Shown in pieces: positions 36,174 to 44,981 of a DNA stretch of 64,000 bases; position 1 is the first letter of the stretch, and each line of letters starts with the position of its first letter. The DNA lies in the NCBI GenBank assembly GCA_021414365.1, contig JAIOOR010000019.1:26140-90139 (forward strand), written 5' to 3'. The position numbers and the translations under genes were made by a program. Under the pieces are notes generated by a model. It was not told the origin of the DNA. It saw nothing but the letters and a program-made list of their open reading frames with translations, and did no database searches. This DNA comes from Nitrosarchaeum sp. (GTDB lineage: Archaea; Thermoproteota; Nitrososphaeria; Nitrososphaerales; Nitrosopumilaceae).

Positions 36174-36884
36174 TCATTTAGAAAGTGATTCTTTTAATTT
36201 TTGGATATCCTTTTGAAGTGCAGAAAATCGTGGATCCCATAATAATAGTTCATCATTAAGATTTACATCAAGACCGACAATGTCCCCTGGTTCATGCATA
36301 CGAAATTTGACATTATGTATCCCTCCAACTTGAGCAAATTCTGATCTCCATCGCAAATAAAATTGATCTGCAGATTTCCCAAAAGACTCTATAATTTCTT
36401 TAGCGTAAAATCTTTGTCTTTCTAGCTCTCTAGGATTATAGAATATTCCATTATCTACATTTCCCACTTTTTCTATGAATGTATATGAAATTGAGGTATA
36501 TCGTTGAACTTTTAAAAAATTTTCTAATGTCATGGATCCAGGAAGATTTTTAAAATTTTGTATTCTTTCTATTTCATTTAGAATGAGTTCTCTATAACGA
36601 AATATTTCATCATAGATAGGTTTTGAATATCTATATATTTTTCCAGTATCTGGATTAAATTCAGGATTTGATTCTAAGTGATTAAAAATACTCTTTTTGT
36701 AACTATCAATAAAAGATATGTGACTGAAAAATAAATCATCTACGTATTTTGTATTTTTTTCAAAGACTTTCTCTATTTTTGGTTTAAAGACATATTTGAA
36801 TAAGAAAGCAATGGCTGTTGCAATAATTACATTTACTGTAATGCCAATGTATAGCTCAATCCATTTATCATCAAGAATATCCAT
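36174..36884 (-). CDS. one-TM protein with large soluble domain
   Basis: 236 aa. One hydrophobic helix (about residues 10-31, IYIGITVNVIIATAIAF-like) is followed by a basic KPKIEK stop-transfer and about 200 residues of helix-rich soluble domain. The domain includes YRYSKPIYDEIFRYR and LERQRFYAKEII. No known family. Topology (membrane anchor plus cytoplasmic domain) would suit a membrane effector responding to the adjacent cyclase-like protein; this is inference from position. Confidence 0.6.
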   Translation of the reverse strand: MDILDDKWIELYIGITVNVIIATAIAFLFKYVFKPKIEKVFEKNTKYVDDLFFSHISFIDSYKKSIFNHLESNPEFNPDTGKIYRYSKPIYDEIFRYRELILNEIERIQNFKNLPGSMTLENFLKVQRYTSISYTFIEKVGNVDNGIFYNPRELERQRFYAKEIIESFGKSADQFYLRWRSEFAQVGGIHNVKFRMHEPGDIVGLDVNLNDELLLWDPRFSALQKDIQKLKESLSK

Positions 36885-36903
36885 ATTAATACAAATTTAA
36901 TAA

Positions 36904-36943
36904 ATTCTAAATACCCTTTGACAATTCTAAATACCCTTTGACA
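36904..36943. repeat. 20-bp perfect tandem duplication
   Basis: The 20-mer ATTCTAAATACCCTTTGACA occurs twice head to tail (36904-36923, 36924-36943). It contains the stop codon and last codons of the gene at 36927, so the protein end is unchanged by the duplication. The exact identity implies a recent event. Confidence 0.9.
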
Positions 36944-37412
36944 ATTCATAACCTGCATTAGTTAGTTTTGTTTCAAAACTTCCACCTAGATACAACTGGA
37001 GATATAGATATCCCTCATCTTTGAGATATTTCATATCAGATAGAATTTCTATTGGTCCAGATAACTTCAATTCCTTAAGGATGATTTCGTGAGATACATA
37101 ATGGTCAGTATCTTTTTCATAAAATCCTTTAAGAATGCTTATAATTTTATTTCTTCGATTTTGGTGTTGTAAACTATCAACCAATTCCTTTTCTTCAAGA
37201 TATTTTATGCCAAAGACAGTTATTTTGTATTGGTTATTTTCCAAGCTGATTAAGAAATTATCTGCTAAACTATTAAGAGCCATTCGTACATCATTTGGAT
37301 TATTAGGCGATAATTCGTCTTCAAGTGTAGTCTTTCTAAAACCAATTACATAATTTTCAAAATATTGATTGTATAATTTTTTGAGAATAGAATTCTCTAT
37401 ATCTGAAGTCAT
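36927..37412 (-). CDS. two winged-helix-domain protein
   Basis: 161 aa with two winged-helix units: residues 1-75 (SILKKLYNQYFENYVIG ... LADNFLISLENNQYKIT) and 80-160 (RRNKIISILKGFYEKDTD ... LKDEGYLYL). Likely DNA-binding regulator or plasmid-type protein. Its stop codon lies in a 20-bp tandem duplication, and a GGCTTGAACC motif lies 48 nt upstream. Confidence 0.6.
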   Translation of the reverse strand: MTSDIENSILKKLYNQYFENYVIGFRKTTLEDELSPNNPNDVRMALNSLADNFLISLENNQYKITVFGIKYLEEKELVDSLQHQNRRNKIISILKGFYEKDTDHYVSHEIILKELKLSGPIEILSDMKYLKDEGYLYLQLYLGGSFETKLTNAGYELSKGI

Positions 37413-37459
37413 AATGATTGAAAATCAAATTATTCTTAAATATCATTCTAATCCATAGA

Positions 37460-37478
37460 GGCTTGAACCGTTTTTGGG
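37460..37478 (-). repeat. GGCTTGAACC motif, copy 3
   Basis: GGCTTGAACCGTTTTTGGG, 48 nt upstream of the winged-helix gene start at 37412. Confidence 0.4.
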
Positions 37479-37528
37479 TAAGAAATTATTCTGATTCCAC
37501 ATCACATAGGCATACCCTTCATGAGTTC

Positions 37529-37546
37529 TGTCAAATTGATTTGACA
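37529..37546. repeat. dispersed palindrome, copy 2
   Basis: TGTCAAATTGATTTGACA, a perfect 18-nt palindrome (8-bp arms, TG centre), preceded by CTTCATGAGTTC and followed by CTC. It lies in the divergent region between the winged-helix gene and the membrane-protein gene at 37631, a natural operator position. Confidence 0.6.
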
Positions 37547-37630
37547 CTCTTCATCTCCCAATGGGCTTGATTTTGGTTTATGACCTCATTTCTTTATGAA
37601 AATTGTTTTTCTAGTTCAATATCTAAAACC

Positions 37631-38017
37631 ATGATTATGGGTAAAACCATTGAAGAAATAAAAAAACATCAATTTGGTTTATTTATAATGGGAATTCTGT
37701 TTATTGTTGCTGGAATTTTTGCAAATAATGTAATGCCTTGGGCAGACCAGATTGCTCTTACTCAAATAGAAAGTTGTATTGCAGATATGCATTTTAGACA
37801 TAATAATGAAACTCAATTTCAAGAATGTGTTTCTCCCGATCTCAAGAAAATAGAGGCTATTCAACAAATTAATGCTTACATAACAATTTTGTTTTCTATA
37901 GGCGGCGTCTTTGTTGGACTTGGTTTTAGCACTAAATCAAAATCAAAGGAACCAGTAAATATACATGATATTTGTAATTGTGGAACCGTCTTTCGCTGTC
38001 CAACTCATGATAAATGA
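37631..38017 (+). CDS. two-TM protein with Cys-rich tail
   Basis: 128 aa from the ATG at 37631 (an ATG at 37637 is also possible; the frame is open to 37580). Two hydrophobic helices (FIMGILFIVAGIFA; ITILFSIGGVFVGLGF) flank a loop of about 55 residues with two Cys (ESCIAD, FQECVSP) that could form a disulfide outside. The tail has CNCGTVFRCPTH, a zinc-like motif. Flanked on both sides by the 18-nt palindrome. Confidence 0.6.
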   Translation: MIMGKTIEEIKKHQFGLFIMGILFIVAGIFANNVMPWADQIALTQIESCIADMHFRHNNETQFQECVSPDLKKIEAIQQINAYITILFSIGGVFVGLGFSTKSKSKEPVNIHDICNCGTVFRCPTHDK

Positions 38018-38072
38018 TTTGAAAGTTACTTTAGCTAATGCTAATTAGTTAATTGATGACCTTCATGAGTTT

Positions 38073-38090
38073 TGTCAAATCGGTTTGATA
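38073..38090. repeat. dispersed palindrome, copy 3
   Basis: TGTCAAATCGGTTTGATA, preceded by CTTCATGAGTTT and followed by CTC like copy 2, located 55 nt after the gene ending at 38017. Confidence 0.55.
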
Positions 38091-38267
38091 CTCACCCATT
38101 TATTTATAAATAAAATCTTTAGCTCTTACAAAACGTGAGATTATTGTCAAAAATATGTTCTGGTTAATTAGAGTGAATATATTTATGCAATTATGAATAC
38201 AATTCCACCCTTTACGAACAAAAATCTGCGTCTGACCAAAGTAATGATGAATGATTGTTTGTTGACA

Positions 38268-38873
38268 TTAGCCGAATTTTATCATGAAAGTAAAAACTAC
38301 CAAGGAAATCAAAATTATACCAAATCCAATAAGGGTTAACAATTTGGCTATAACAAATGCTTTCTGAATTGAAATAATTTTCTCTGATTTTTCTAAAAAT
38401 GTGCCCATAAGAAACATTGATGATGCAATGAATGGGACTAACATTGTAATTCCATACGTTTGAATAATTTTAGTAAAACTGGGTTTATTTGTTTCTTCTT
38501 CGATTGTAATTACTTTTCCATTTTCATCAATTATCATAATTTTGGTTTTCTCCATTTTATCAATGGTATATGAAACTTCGACTAATCTAGTAGATAATTC
38601 ATCTTTCATAGCTTGTAGTTGATTTACTCTATCTATGCTGATAAGAAACATTGTTTTATTATCAATAGTAATGAGTGATGCTGTTTTATTGTCAATACTT
38701 TCAAGAGTTTTTTCTAATGCGAATTTCTCTACCTTTAATTTTGAAATTATATTTAGCCATTCATTATGATCTTGTAAAGGTCGAATCTCCTCGGAGAACG
38801 TTTGAACTGTAAGTAAAATCAACAAACCTGTTATGATAGTAGCATTAATCTGTAAAAGATTTAGGGAATTCAT
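38268..38873 (-). CDS. membrane protein with coiled-coil loop
   Basis: 201 aa. An N-terminal TM helix (about residues 9-25), a loop of about 110 residues with heptad-like pattern and an internal near-duplication (ASLITIDNKT, MFLISIDRVN), then two C-terminal TM helices (about 147-163 and 177-198). Function unknown. Confidence 0.6.
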   Translation of the reverse strand: MNSLNLLQINATIITGLLILLTVQTFSEEIRPLQDHNEWLNIISKLKVEKFALEKTLESIDNKTASLITIDNKTMFLISIDRVNQLQAMKDELSTRLVEVSYTIDKMEKTKIMIIDENGKVITIEEETNKPSFTKIIQTYGITMLVPFIASSMFLMGTFLEKSEKIISIQKAFVIAKLLTLIGFGIILISLVVFTFMIKFG

Positions 38874-39268
38874 ATCTTAATATTAATTAAATATCAACAT
38901 AGATAATCGTTATTATCAATCAGAAAACCAAGACAATCAATGTTTGCACAGAGCTTGTAAATTATACACCATTAAATCTTGATAGGCTGATTTCACTAAT
39001 AGATACGGGGTTTAGTTTCAGGACAATTAATGAACAAATTTCATAATATTCATTTAGAATTAATTCTATAATGATTCTCATCTAACTACACGTAATGTTC
39101 TTCTAAAACATAATGTAATTACAGATAATGATGATTCTTTTCCCTAATTTCTTACATTATTTCAAAACTCATATACTTTGTCTAGATCCAAAGATAGAAT
39201 CAATATTCACCTTGATTCGATACACAAGTAAAGATCCAATTTAAGTAAAACCATAATTATTTCTAATT
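38874..39268. other. 395-bp gene-free stretch
   Basis: No reading frame of note and no strong hairpin. A short AACATAATGTAATT string recurs near 48979 beside the integrase gene, but it is too short and AT-rich to call an attachment repeat. Confidence 0.4.
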
Positions 39269-39421
39269 ATGACAAACGATCAACCAACAGATGTTAAAAA
39301 AAGCAGAAGTCTGCAAGATGGTAAAATCCAAGAAAGCCGAGTATTCATTGGCAGTAGGGTAGAACCAACTAGTTCAACAGGTGTTGAAACTCCTGCATCG
39401 TCTAGACCTAAGAAGAAATAG
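39269..39421 (+). CDS. 50-aa polar protein
   Basis: ATG at 39269. Ser/Thr/Lys-rich, probably disordered (MTNDQPTDVKKSRSLQDGK ... SSRPKKK). Its last 14 nt overlap the end of the convergent gene at 39408. Codon pattern is regular and the frame is clean, but function is unknown. Confidence 0.45.
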   Translation: MTNDQPTDVKKSRSLQDGKIQESRVFIGSRVEPTSSTGVETPASSRPKKK

Positions 39422-39986
39422 AACCATCTATTTTAAATTCCTTTTTTAATTTCTCTTTCATTTTTGGAATTTCATCTAATAATGTTATTTCACATTCACT
39501 CAAAATTTTATAATATCTATGAGTTTTAGATGAAATGTCTTCATCAGGTTTAGCAGTGTCTTCAATTTCTCGTATTTTTCTTATGAAAAAATTATGATCT
39601 TTTACTCTCTGAAAAGTATCTTGAAGTGGTTGTTGTAGTTCTGGTTTTAGAAAATTAATTTTTCCAGAACTCGTCAAACTATCGTAAAAATCATGGTTTA
39701 ATGCTCTATTCATGAAATATACTTCACTTCCATCTCCGAGAGTTACTTTCTTAAGATCACTGTATTTTGTTTCATCTAAACCCTCTAACGCATCATTTAA
39801 TTCAACAAATAGATTTTTTGAAGTACGTTTTCTTTCAGAATTATCATTATGCCATCTTTGGACAAAGTATGTTATTGGTGCTATTATAAGAGACATAATT
39901 GTTACAAGAGAAGCCCAATTACTCAAAGCATCGTTACCCATTAGATTTGTTGTAAACCAATCAACAATTACAGCATAAATATCCAC
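39408..39986 (-). CDS. one-TM hypothetical protein
   Basis: 192 aa. One hydrophobic helix around residues 24-41 (WASLVTIMSLIIAPITYFV) and a cytoplasmic, charged domain of about 150 residues ending KEKLKKEFKIDGSISS. Topology resembles the 36174 protein but no sequence similarity is evident. Function unknown. Confidence 0.6.
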   Translation of the reverse strand: MDIYAVIVDWFTTNLMGNDALSNWASLVTIMSLIIAPITYFVQRWHNDNSERKRTSKNLFVELNDALEGLDETKYSDLKKVTLGDGSEVYFMNRALNHDFYDSLTSSGKINFLKPELQQPLQDTFQRVKDHNFFIRKIREIEDTAKPDEDISSKTHRYYKILSECEITLLDEIPKMKEKLKKEFKIDGSISS

Positions 39987-40113
39987 AGATTATTTCTAAT
40001 AGAAACTATGTTTTTAATCATACTCATGTCCCGACACAAAACACGAATAATCTGTCACATCAATCGAACAGCACTTTTACATAATCTATACCCTGATTAT
40101 GTAATTACTAAAT

Positions 40114-40410
40114 TTAGATACAGGAATTAGATGCAAGTGCATAAACTGTCATTCCTCCAAATCCTACACTTAGTCCTGTAACTACCCCAATAGCAATTCT
40201 AGTGCGTTTTCTATTTGGAAACAAGAATGAATACAAACCAAAACCAATACCAATTATGATGAAGGGTATTGTTGCATATCCTAATGCTACAGTAAGATTT
40301 TCTAGTCCGTGAACACAAAATGGAATTATAAAATATCTTAGCACTGCTCCAACAATTGTGTAAATTGATAAGCTGAGATAAGCTGGTATATTTTCACTTT
40401 TTCTGTTCAT
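40114..40410 (-). CDS. three-TM hypothetical protein
   Basis: 98 aa with three hydrophobic helices (about residues 10-28, 38-63, 74-93), a basic NRKRTR loop between the second and third. Small membrane protein of unknown role. Confidence 0.55.
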   Translation of the reverse strand: MNRKSENIPAYLSLSIYTIVGAVLRYFIIPFCVHGLENLTVALGYATIPFIIIGIGFGLYSFLFPNRKRTRIAIGVVTGLSVGFGGMTVYALASNSCI

Positions 40411-40478
40411 TTTCTAAATCTCATTATTATCATGTTTTCTCAGAAATTTGATAGTGCGTGATTCTTTTGATCTCTGAA

Positions 40479-41147
40479 TCAAATTTTTGGTTCAAATTCT
40501 CCTAATTCGCTCTGTGCAAAAAGATTTTTGACATATGACCTATTTTTCTCATTCATTAATGATAAAGACAATACATCTACAAAGGATGTTGATGTTGTAT
40601 TAAAATCATACTCTTTTCCATCTTCTATGATTTTGGCAATTGCCATGTCTGGACGTCCTGAAGATTTTATTTGTATTTTAAATGAAGAAATTTTATGATG
40701 GTTAGAAATTATTCTGTTTCGAATTTTTATCAAATCTTTGTAGGCATCAAGACCTTTTTGAAATTGATCTACTAATGATTTTTCAGTTATTTGTTTTAAT
40801 TTGAATTTATTAGTCATAAAATGCGCAACATCATCTCTGCCTTTTTTAAAAGCGCATAATTTTGAATTTAGATGTTGATCAATGAGATTGACTTGTTTCA
40901 ATAAATCTATGGAATCCGAAAAACCCCAAAATTTTTGTAATGGTGTAAACTTATGTTGCAAACTATTGCTCAAAAAAATTGCCCACAATGCAAACATTTG
41001 TGCTTCTAAAGCACCATGTAAGTAAATGAATCCTTCAATTTTGGATTTTTTCTCAAAAACCTCAATGTACTTTAAGATAGATTTTCCAAGTTTGGATAAA
41101 TTCTCTTCATCATTTGCATCAAAATCTGACTCGATATATTTTTTCAA
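40479..41147 (-). CDS. HEPN-like protein with R-x4-H motif
   Basis: 222 aa. Helix-rich N-terminal 120 residues with FIYLHGALEAQMFALWAIF followed by KKGRDDVAHF: Arg104 and His109 form the R-x4-H pattern of HEPN nucleases (the usual Asn after Arg is Asp). The second half is mixed and ends SELGEFEPKI. HEPN domains with this motif often are RNases in toxin-antitoxin or defence modules. No partner antitoxin is adjacent. Assignment rests on the motif only. Confidence 0.45.
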   Translation of the reverse strand: MKKYIESDFDANDEENLSKLGKSILKYIEVFEKKSKIEGFIYLHGALEAQMFALWAIFLSNSLQHKFTPLQKFWGFSDSIDLLKQVNLIDQHLNSKLCAFKKGRDDVAHFMTNKFKLKQITEKSLVDQFQKGLDAYKDLIKIRNRIISNHHKISSFKIQIKSSGRPDMAIAKIIEDGKEYDFNTTSTSFVDVLSLSLMNEKNRSYVKNLFAQSELGEFEPKI

Positions 41148-41440
41148 TAAAAATGATTAGGCATAGATTGATTTAACCGCTTTCCAACAACTCATAACTT
41201 TCATTCTTCTCTAATTATTACAAAATTTTAGCATAAAATTATACATAAAGTGATTCCTTTTTTACTGATTGTCGTTCAAACAAACACTCCTCTGTAGCGG
41301 TATTAACTGATAAGTGACATTTGGGAAAATCAATTATTTGTACTCTTGAAATTTTCTGAGTCTCGATAAACCGACATAACTCTAAATCCGATTCTATCAA
41401 ATTTAGCATACTTTAATACAATTTACCGTTTTTTGAGATT

Positions 41441-44242
41441 ATGACATTAATCATATACTTACGATGTGAAAATGGAACAATAATAATTGCAGACAGAAAG
41501 CAATCGAATGTTTCAGAAGCATCGGAAATAACTAAAAAATATTACATTCCAGATAATGAAGAATTTCTTTTTTCAATGTCAGGAGATGCAGATAGGATAG
41601 ACATAATTGTAAATGAATTAAAAAAAGATCAAACAATCAATTCGGAATCAGTAAGATCTCAATTAGACAAGATTATGCGAGAATCTCCTGATTTTAGAGG
41701 GGATGTAAAGATTTCTACAGGGTTATTATTAATCAAAAATAATTCTGACTTTCAATTTCATAATGTTAGATTATCCAATTCTCTTAGTACTATAATTGAT
41801 GAAAATCCAAGATTTCGTTGTTATGGAGAAGGTTCAATTTTAGCAGATTATTTAATTCGAAATTTTAAACCATATAATTTTGATTGTAAAAAAGCATTAC
41901 AATATCTAATTGCAATAATGAATGATGTTGCAGAACGAATTGATAGTGTAGGTAGTATAGATGGATTTGGTTTTGATATTTTATATATCTCAGATTCTAA
42001 TGAGATCAAAAAAGAAACAATTTATGAAAAAGATAATGTGGGAAAAATTGAACATAATTTTGAACTAAAAGAAGATTTTGAATTAAATCTGTTTCCTAAA
42101 GAGAAACCACTGATGGCAATGCTTTCCATTGAAAAAGATTTTGAGAAAGAAGAAATCTCAAAACTCAATACATCTCAAAAATCATATTCATTGAGTCTTA
42201 ATAATAAAATACATGAGATAAGATATAAAATTGAAAACGCTACAATTGAAAAGATCACAGCAGACACAGAAGCTAGATCCTTAATCATTGCATTAAATTC
42301 AACAAATGATGGAATTTTAACAATTACATTACCAAGAAAATTACTTGATGCTAAAGAAGGAAGGGCAGATGATGTATTTTTTGTTCTTGTAGATGGAGAA
42401 GAAATGGAATTTAAAGAAACAACAACATCTACAGATAGAACACTAACAATACAATTCCCAACAGGTGCTGAGGAAATAGAAATAATTGGAACACAACATC
42501 CTCTAGTCATTCAAACAGACAAGAGTGAGTATCCATATGGAAGCGACATAATTGTAACAATAATTAACTCATATGTCGAATTGGGCAAAAACAACATACT
42601 CAAGATAAAAAATGAACATGGAAAACAAATTTATGAAAAAATTATCCCAATCAACAAAGAAGCAAAAGGAATCTATCAGGAGATAATTTCCATAGAAGGA
42701 AAAAATTGGGAATCTCCAGGCAGTAAATTCAAAGTTTTTGTTGAATATGAAGGGGAAACAGCAGAGGTAGGCATATCTAGAACCGATTTTGGAGTGTTCA
42801 TTGAATTAGATCAAAAAGTTTACTCTTGGACAAACAAAATACAAATTGCATTAATTGCTCCTGAATTAAATAAAAATCCTAACGAGGTGGAAATAGTTGG
42901 AAATAAATCTGATTCAACGATAATCATTGAAACTGGAAAAGAGAAGTTGACAAATTATGCATTAATAGAAACAGGAGAAAATACAGGTATTTTTACAGGC
43001 GAAGTAACATTATCCGGATTTGAAAATAAAAAATTAGAGTTTAAGAATAAACCTCTTGGAATTACAAATGGAAAAGGTCCAATTGATGGAAAAATTGCTT
43101 GTTCAAATCACGATGCCATAGTAATTACCTTATCAACACCATCAAAAACAATTAGTGCATCCGCATTAATTCGTTGGAACATAGGGGAAATCCAATGGTT
43201 AAGTGCAGTTTATCCTGTTTCGGGGGAAGGAACAATAAGAGTTGTTGATCCCGATATGAGTTTTCAACCAAACATAAAAAATAATTTCAAAATAAAAGTT
43301 TGGAGTGATACAAACCCGGTTGGAATTAACGTGTTAGTGGAAGAAACTAGAGAAGGTTCAGGCATTTTCATAGGAAAGGTATCATTCACACAATCAAATG
43401 AGAATGAAAAATTGATGGTTAGTGAAGGTGATACCATCACTGCAGAATATCTTGACAAAACTTTACCTGAACCATATTCACTAAAAGATGAATTAAGAAT
43501 AACTGCAACAACTATGATTGGAACTTTAATGCCACCTCTAGAAAAAATGATATGTTCCGTCCCACGATTTTTTGATAAATATGATAATGAGCTTGCTGCA
43601 GGTAGTGCTGGAGGAGAAATTCGCATAATATCTAGCGTATTTAATGAATCAGAAAATGAACAACAATTTGCATTTTTACTTCAAATAAGTGATGCCAAAG
43701 GAAAACATGTTTTCACAGAACATATTTCAGATGTTTTAAAAGGTAAACAGGGAAAACACCTTGAGATAAAATGGACCCCTGAAAAAGGTGGAATTTACAA
43801 AGGAACAATTTTCCTTTGGGAATCAATCAATATTCCATCGTCACTGTCATCTCCAGTTGATTTTGATTTAATTATTGAGCCATTAGAAAAATCGATTCCT
43901 GAATCGCCAGAAAAAGTTGCATTACACAGTCATATTTTTTCAAATAAATCAACAATAATCATTCCTAAAGGTTCATCTCATCCAGGTTGTGAGGAAACAG
44001 ATTCATGTTATATCCCATCAGAAATGATCGTACGAGTAAACCAAACAGTAATTTGGAAAAATGATGATGATGCATCTCATACAATTACCAGTGGAACTCC
44101 TGAAAGAGGATGTGATTCTGTTTTTGATAGCTCATTAATTTTACCTGGAAGTTCTTTTGCAGTAAATTTTAAAAGAAAAGGAATTTTTCCATACTATTGT
44201 TTAGTTCATCCTTGGCAAACTGGTAAAGTTATTGTGGAATAA
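41441..44242 (+). CDS. proteasome-like Ntn-hydrolase fused to Ig-like and cupredoxin domains
   Basis: 933 aa. Residues 1-215 resemble a proteasome beta/HslV-type Ntn hydrolase: MTLIIYLRCENGTIIIADRK puts Thr2 (Thr1 after Met removal) and Asp18 in place, Lys32/33 follow, then FSMSGDADRID and DGFGFDILYISD. A domain at about 285-350 (FFVLVDGEEMEF, FPTGAEEIEIIGT) is shared with the 59365 protein. Several Ig-like domains follow. Residues 835-933 form a cupredoxin: His in ASHTIT, Cys920 and His923 in YYCLVHPWQTG, with Gln where Met is common. No signal peptide, which is odd for a cupredoxin protein. Confidence 0.75.
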   Translation: MTLIIYLRCENGTIIIADRKQSNVSEASEITKKYYIPDNEEFLFSMSGDADRIDIIVNELKKDQTINSESVRSQLDKIMRESPDFRGDVKISTGLLLIKNNSDFQFHNVRLSNSLSTIIDENPRFRCYGEGSILADYLIRNFKPYNFDCKKALQYLIAIMNDVAERIDSVGSIDGFGFDILYISDSNEIKKETIYEKDNVGKIEHNFELKEDFELNLFPKEKPLMAMLSIEKDFEKEEISKLNTSQKSYSLSLNNKIHEIRYKIENATIEKITADTEARSLIIALNSTNDGILTITLPRKLLDAKEGRADDVFFVLVDGEEMEFKETTTSTDRTLTIQFPTGAEEIEIIGTQHPLVIQTDKSEYPYGSDIIVTIINSYVELGKNNILKIKNEHGKQIYEKIIPINKEAKGIYQEIISIEGKNWESPGSKFKVFVEYEGETAEVGISRTDFGVFIELDQKVYSWTNKIQIALIAPELNKNPNEVEIVGNKSDSTIIIETGKEKLTNYALIETGENTGIFTGEVTLSGFENKKLEFKNKPLGITNGKGPIDGKIACSNHDAIVITLSTPSKTISASALIRWNIGEIQWLSAVYPVSGEGTIRVVDPDMSFQPNIKNNFKIKVWSDTNPVGINVLVEETREGSGIFIGKVSFTQSNENEKLMVSEGDTITAEYLDKTLPEPYSLKDELRITATTMIGTLMPPLEKMICSVPRFFDKYDNELAAGSAGGEIRIISSVFNESENEQQFAFLLQISDAKGKHVFTEHISDVLKGKQGKHLEIKWTPEKGGIYKGTIFLWESINIPSSLSSPVDFDLIIEPLEKSIPESPEKVALHSHIFSNKSTIIIPKGSSHPGCEETDSCYIPSEMIVRVNQTVIWKNDDDASHTITSGTPERGCDSVFDSSLILPGSSFAVNFKRKGIFPYYCLVHPWQTGKVIVE

Positions 44243-44283
44243 TCATTAGACATACAATTATTTCATTGATGAATTATCTAAAA

Positions 44284-44886
44284 TCAATTAAGTGAATTGC
44301 GAAGAATTCCATTCTTGTATAGATAGATTATGCTCTCTCTATACCCATCATCATCAACTCCTCCATTTACCCACCAATTTGCATTATTTTTTATCCATAC
44401 AGGAATTGGTTGATTAGGGTTGTATTCATCCTGAGTACCATCAAATGGTGCAATTTTGCCTTCATCAATTAGTTTTTGCATAGAAGTTATATATTCTGTA
44501 TCTGTGATTTGATCTTTAGACCATGCAGCTGCAATTCCTTTTTCTGTACTGAGATCTGGCTCTGAAACATCACTTACATCTGATGGAATTGTTCCAAATT
44601 CTGATAATTGTTGTTCTAGTGATGAAATCCTTTTTTGTGCAGAATCAAGTTTTCCTTGTAATTCATTTACTTGATTTTGTAATTCAGTTACAATTGAAGG
44701 TGTTATGATTTTTTGACTAATCAGAAATTCCATTGCATTAATAAATTCACTTTCAGAAATCTTGTCTTCAGACCACCATCCAGCTATTCCCTTTACCCAA
44801 TCTGGAATAGTATCTTCCTGAGCAAATGCACTAGGAATTACAACTGTGCAGATAAGCAGAATAGACAGTATTATCTTAAAATTCAC
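44284..44886 (-). CDS. secreted tryptophan-rich repeat protein
   Basis: 200 aa with a clear signal peptide (residues 1-22, cut after SAFAQ-like site). Three copies of a unit of about 35 residues: IPDWVKGIAGWWSEDKISE, a degenerate KGIAAAWSKDQITDTEYI, and IPVWIKNNANWWVNGGVDD, each followed by a helix ending in I-x-N/P. A coiled coil (about residues 64-95) separates the first from the second. Such W-rich repeats occur in secreted thaumarchaeal proteins; function unknown. Convergent with the 933-aa gene. Confidence 0.75.
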   Translation of the reverse strand: MNFKIILSILLICTVVIPSAFAQEDTIPDWVKGIAGWWSEDKISESEFINAMEFLISQKIITPSIVTELQNQVNELQGKLDSAQKRISSLEQQLSEFGTIPSDVSDVSEPDLSTEKGIAAAWSKDQITDTEYITSMQKLIDEGKIAPFDGTQDEYNPNQPIPVWIKNNANWWVNGGVDDDGYRESIIYLYKNGILRNSLN

Positions 44887-44981
44887 AATCTAAACATAGC
44901 AAATTCTAATATAAGATTTATCTTGGTAATCTTGGTATTCATGGCTACCTATATTCTTGATTATCTTATTTATCTTGATGA

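Noticed and set aside
38940..39140. Attachment-site repeat AACATAATGTAATT shared with 48979
   Set aside because: Short, AT-rich and self-complementary; expected by chance in this composition.
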